A stretch of DNA of 15,705 bases from Lachnoclostridium sp. UBA1434 (GTDB lineage: Bacteria; Bacillota; Clostridia; Lachnospirales; Lachnospiraceae): NCBI GenBank assembly GCA_002329645.1, contig DCTS01000042.1:22586-38290 (forward strand), given 5' to 3'. Numbering within the stretch: the stretch's first letter is position 1; each line of letters opens with the position of its first letter. This document shows, one piece after another, positions 15,185 through 15,705 of this stretch. The position numbers and the translations under genes were made by a program. Below the pieces are notes generated by a model, which saw only the letters and a list, made by a program, of their open reading frames with translations, searched no databases and had not been told where the DNA came from.

Positions 15185-15249
15185 TCGGTAAGGCGGTTTA
15201 TTTACTTACATGCATTTTAAAACATAATATATTCCTGCGGTAATTATCT

Positions 15250-15290
15250 AACAGACGCATCATAAATGATGCGTCTGTTGTATTTTATAT
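15250..15290 (+). terminator. Strong intrinsic terminator
   Basis: A perfect 13-bp stem, AACAGACGCATCA (15250-15262) with TGATGCGTCTGTT (15267-15279) and loop TAAA, is followed by GTATTTTAT. It lies 65 bases after the deoR remnant stop and also faces the convergent downstream gene. Confidence 0.9.
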
Positions 15291-15320
15291 ATATTTCTGA
15301 CTATCGCTCCGTAATGCGGC

Positions 15321-15705
15321 TTAATTTTCCAAAGGAACTTTTACTATTCCATATGTATCCGCAACATACAGGCTATTAGCATCAAATTCGGCACAGCCGA
15401 TACTCAATCCGATAGAGCTATGAATTAGTCCGTTTTTAGCCAGAACGGCCACTTGTCCGTTTGCATCTACTTTTATTATTTTATTGCTGCTTGTGCTTGC
15501 ATAAATATTATTATTGCCGTCTATGCAGATATCAAATATATCAATATCCTCAGCAACGATTTCCGGAATTTCGGAACCCATGTCTGGGCTTAAGTTAAAC
15601 TTTAATATCTTTTTACCTTCACGAACATAAAGATTATCGTAATTTTTATCAAAGGCCAAACTGGTTAAAAGAAAGTCCCCTTTAGGAGCGGTCAGATAGG
15701 GATTA
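15321..15705 (-). CDS. Beta-propeller protein (NHL/SMP-30-like), N-terminus beyond window
   Basis: The frame is open from the window edge to the stop at 15321 (128 codons). Repeated blade patterns are visible: LTSLAFDKNYDNLYV, DIFDICIDGNNNIYAS, KIIKVDANG, and CAEFDANSLYVADTYGIVKV. This x-hydrophobic-D-x2-G-N-hydrophobic-YV periodicity is typical of NHL or SMP-30/gluconolactonase-like propellers. Only the last two or three blades are in the window, so neither a signal peptide nor catalytic residues can be judged. The frame continues past the TTG at 15659, which is not the start. It converges on the deoR remnant across the terminator at 15250-15290. Confidence 0.65.
   Translation of the reverse strand, partial: NPYLTAPKGDFLLTSLAFDKNYDNLYVREGKKILKFNLSPDMGSEIPEIVAEDIDIFDICIDGNNNIYASTSSNKIIKVDANGQVAVLAKNGLIHSSIGLSIGCAEFDANSLYVADTYGIVKVPLEN

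Overview
The window looks like a chromosomal stretch from a low-GC Gram-positive anaerobe of the class Clostridia. The evidence is AT-rich spacers, AGGAGG-type ribosome binding sites, TTG starts, consensus TTGACA/TATAAT promoters, and families common in Clostridia (DUF1848, YcxB, BlaI/M56, XRE with membrane tail, IS30). No species can be named from the sequence.

Left part (1-3177): a DUF1848 Fe-S type protein cut by the window edge; a YcxB-family membrane protein whose frame is broken at an A7 run; a decayed IS30-family insertion sequence; an XRE repressor with four membrane segments; a strong bidirectional terminator; and tRNA-Cys(GCA) with its own promoter.

Centre-left (3400-6806): a small Cys/His-rich protein, then a restriction-modification module. 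It has a Dam-type (D12 class) adenine methylase, a PD-(D/E)XK nuclease of an uncommon restriction-enzyme family immediately downstream, and a second methylase of the N6/N4 class that converges on the nuclease and overlaps it by 15 bp. Two methylases from different classes beside one nuclease suggest an asymmetric target with each strand methylated separately; this is inference.

Centre (7011-9564): a blaI/blaR1-type pair, translationally coupled and preceded by a promoter with a BlaI-like operator inside it. The sensor keeps the M56 zinc-protease core but has lipoprotein-like domains in place of the penicillin-binding domain, and no beta-lactamase gene is in the window. The pair is bracketed by a 16-bp direct repeat.

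Right part (9641-15705): a large secreted CpdB-like 5'-nucleotidase/cyclic phosphodiesterase; a tandem-GNAT acetyltransferase with an attenuator-like leader; a small zinc-ribbon protein; remnants of a divergent dhaL/deoR pair fused by a deletion that removed both 5' ends; and the C-terminal end of a beta-propeller (NHL/SMP-30-like) protein running off the window.

The most interesting items are the two-methylase R-M module, the M56 sensor with a replaced sensor domain and loop repeats, the slippery-site YcxB gene, and the structured leader before the acetyltransferase.
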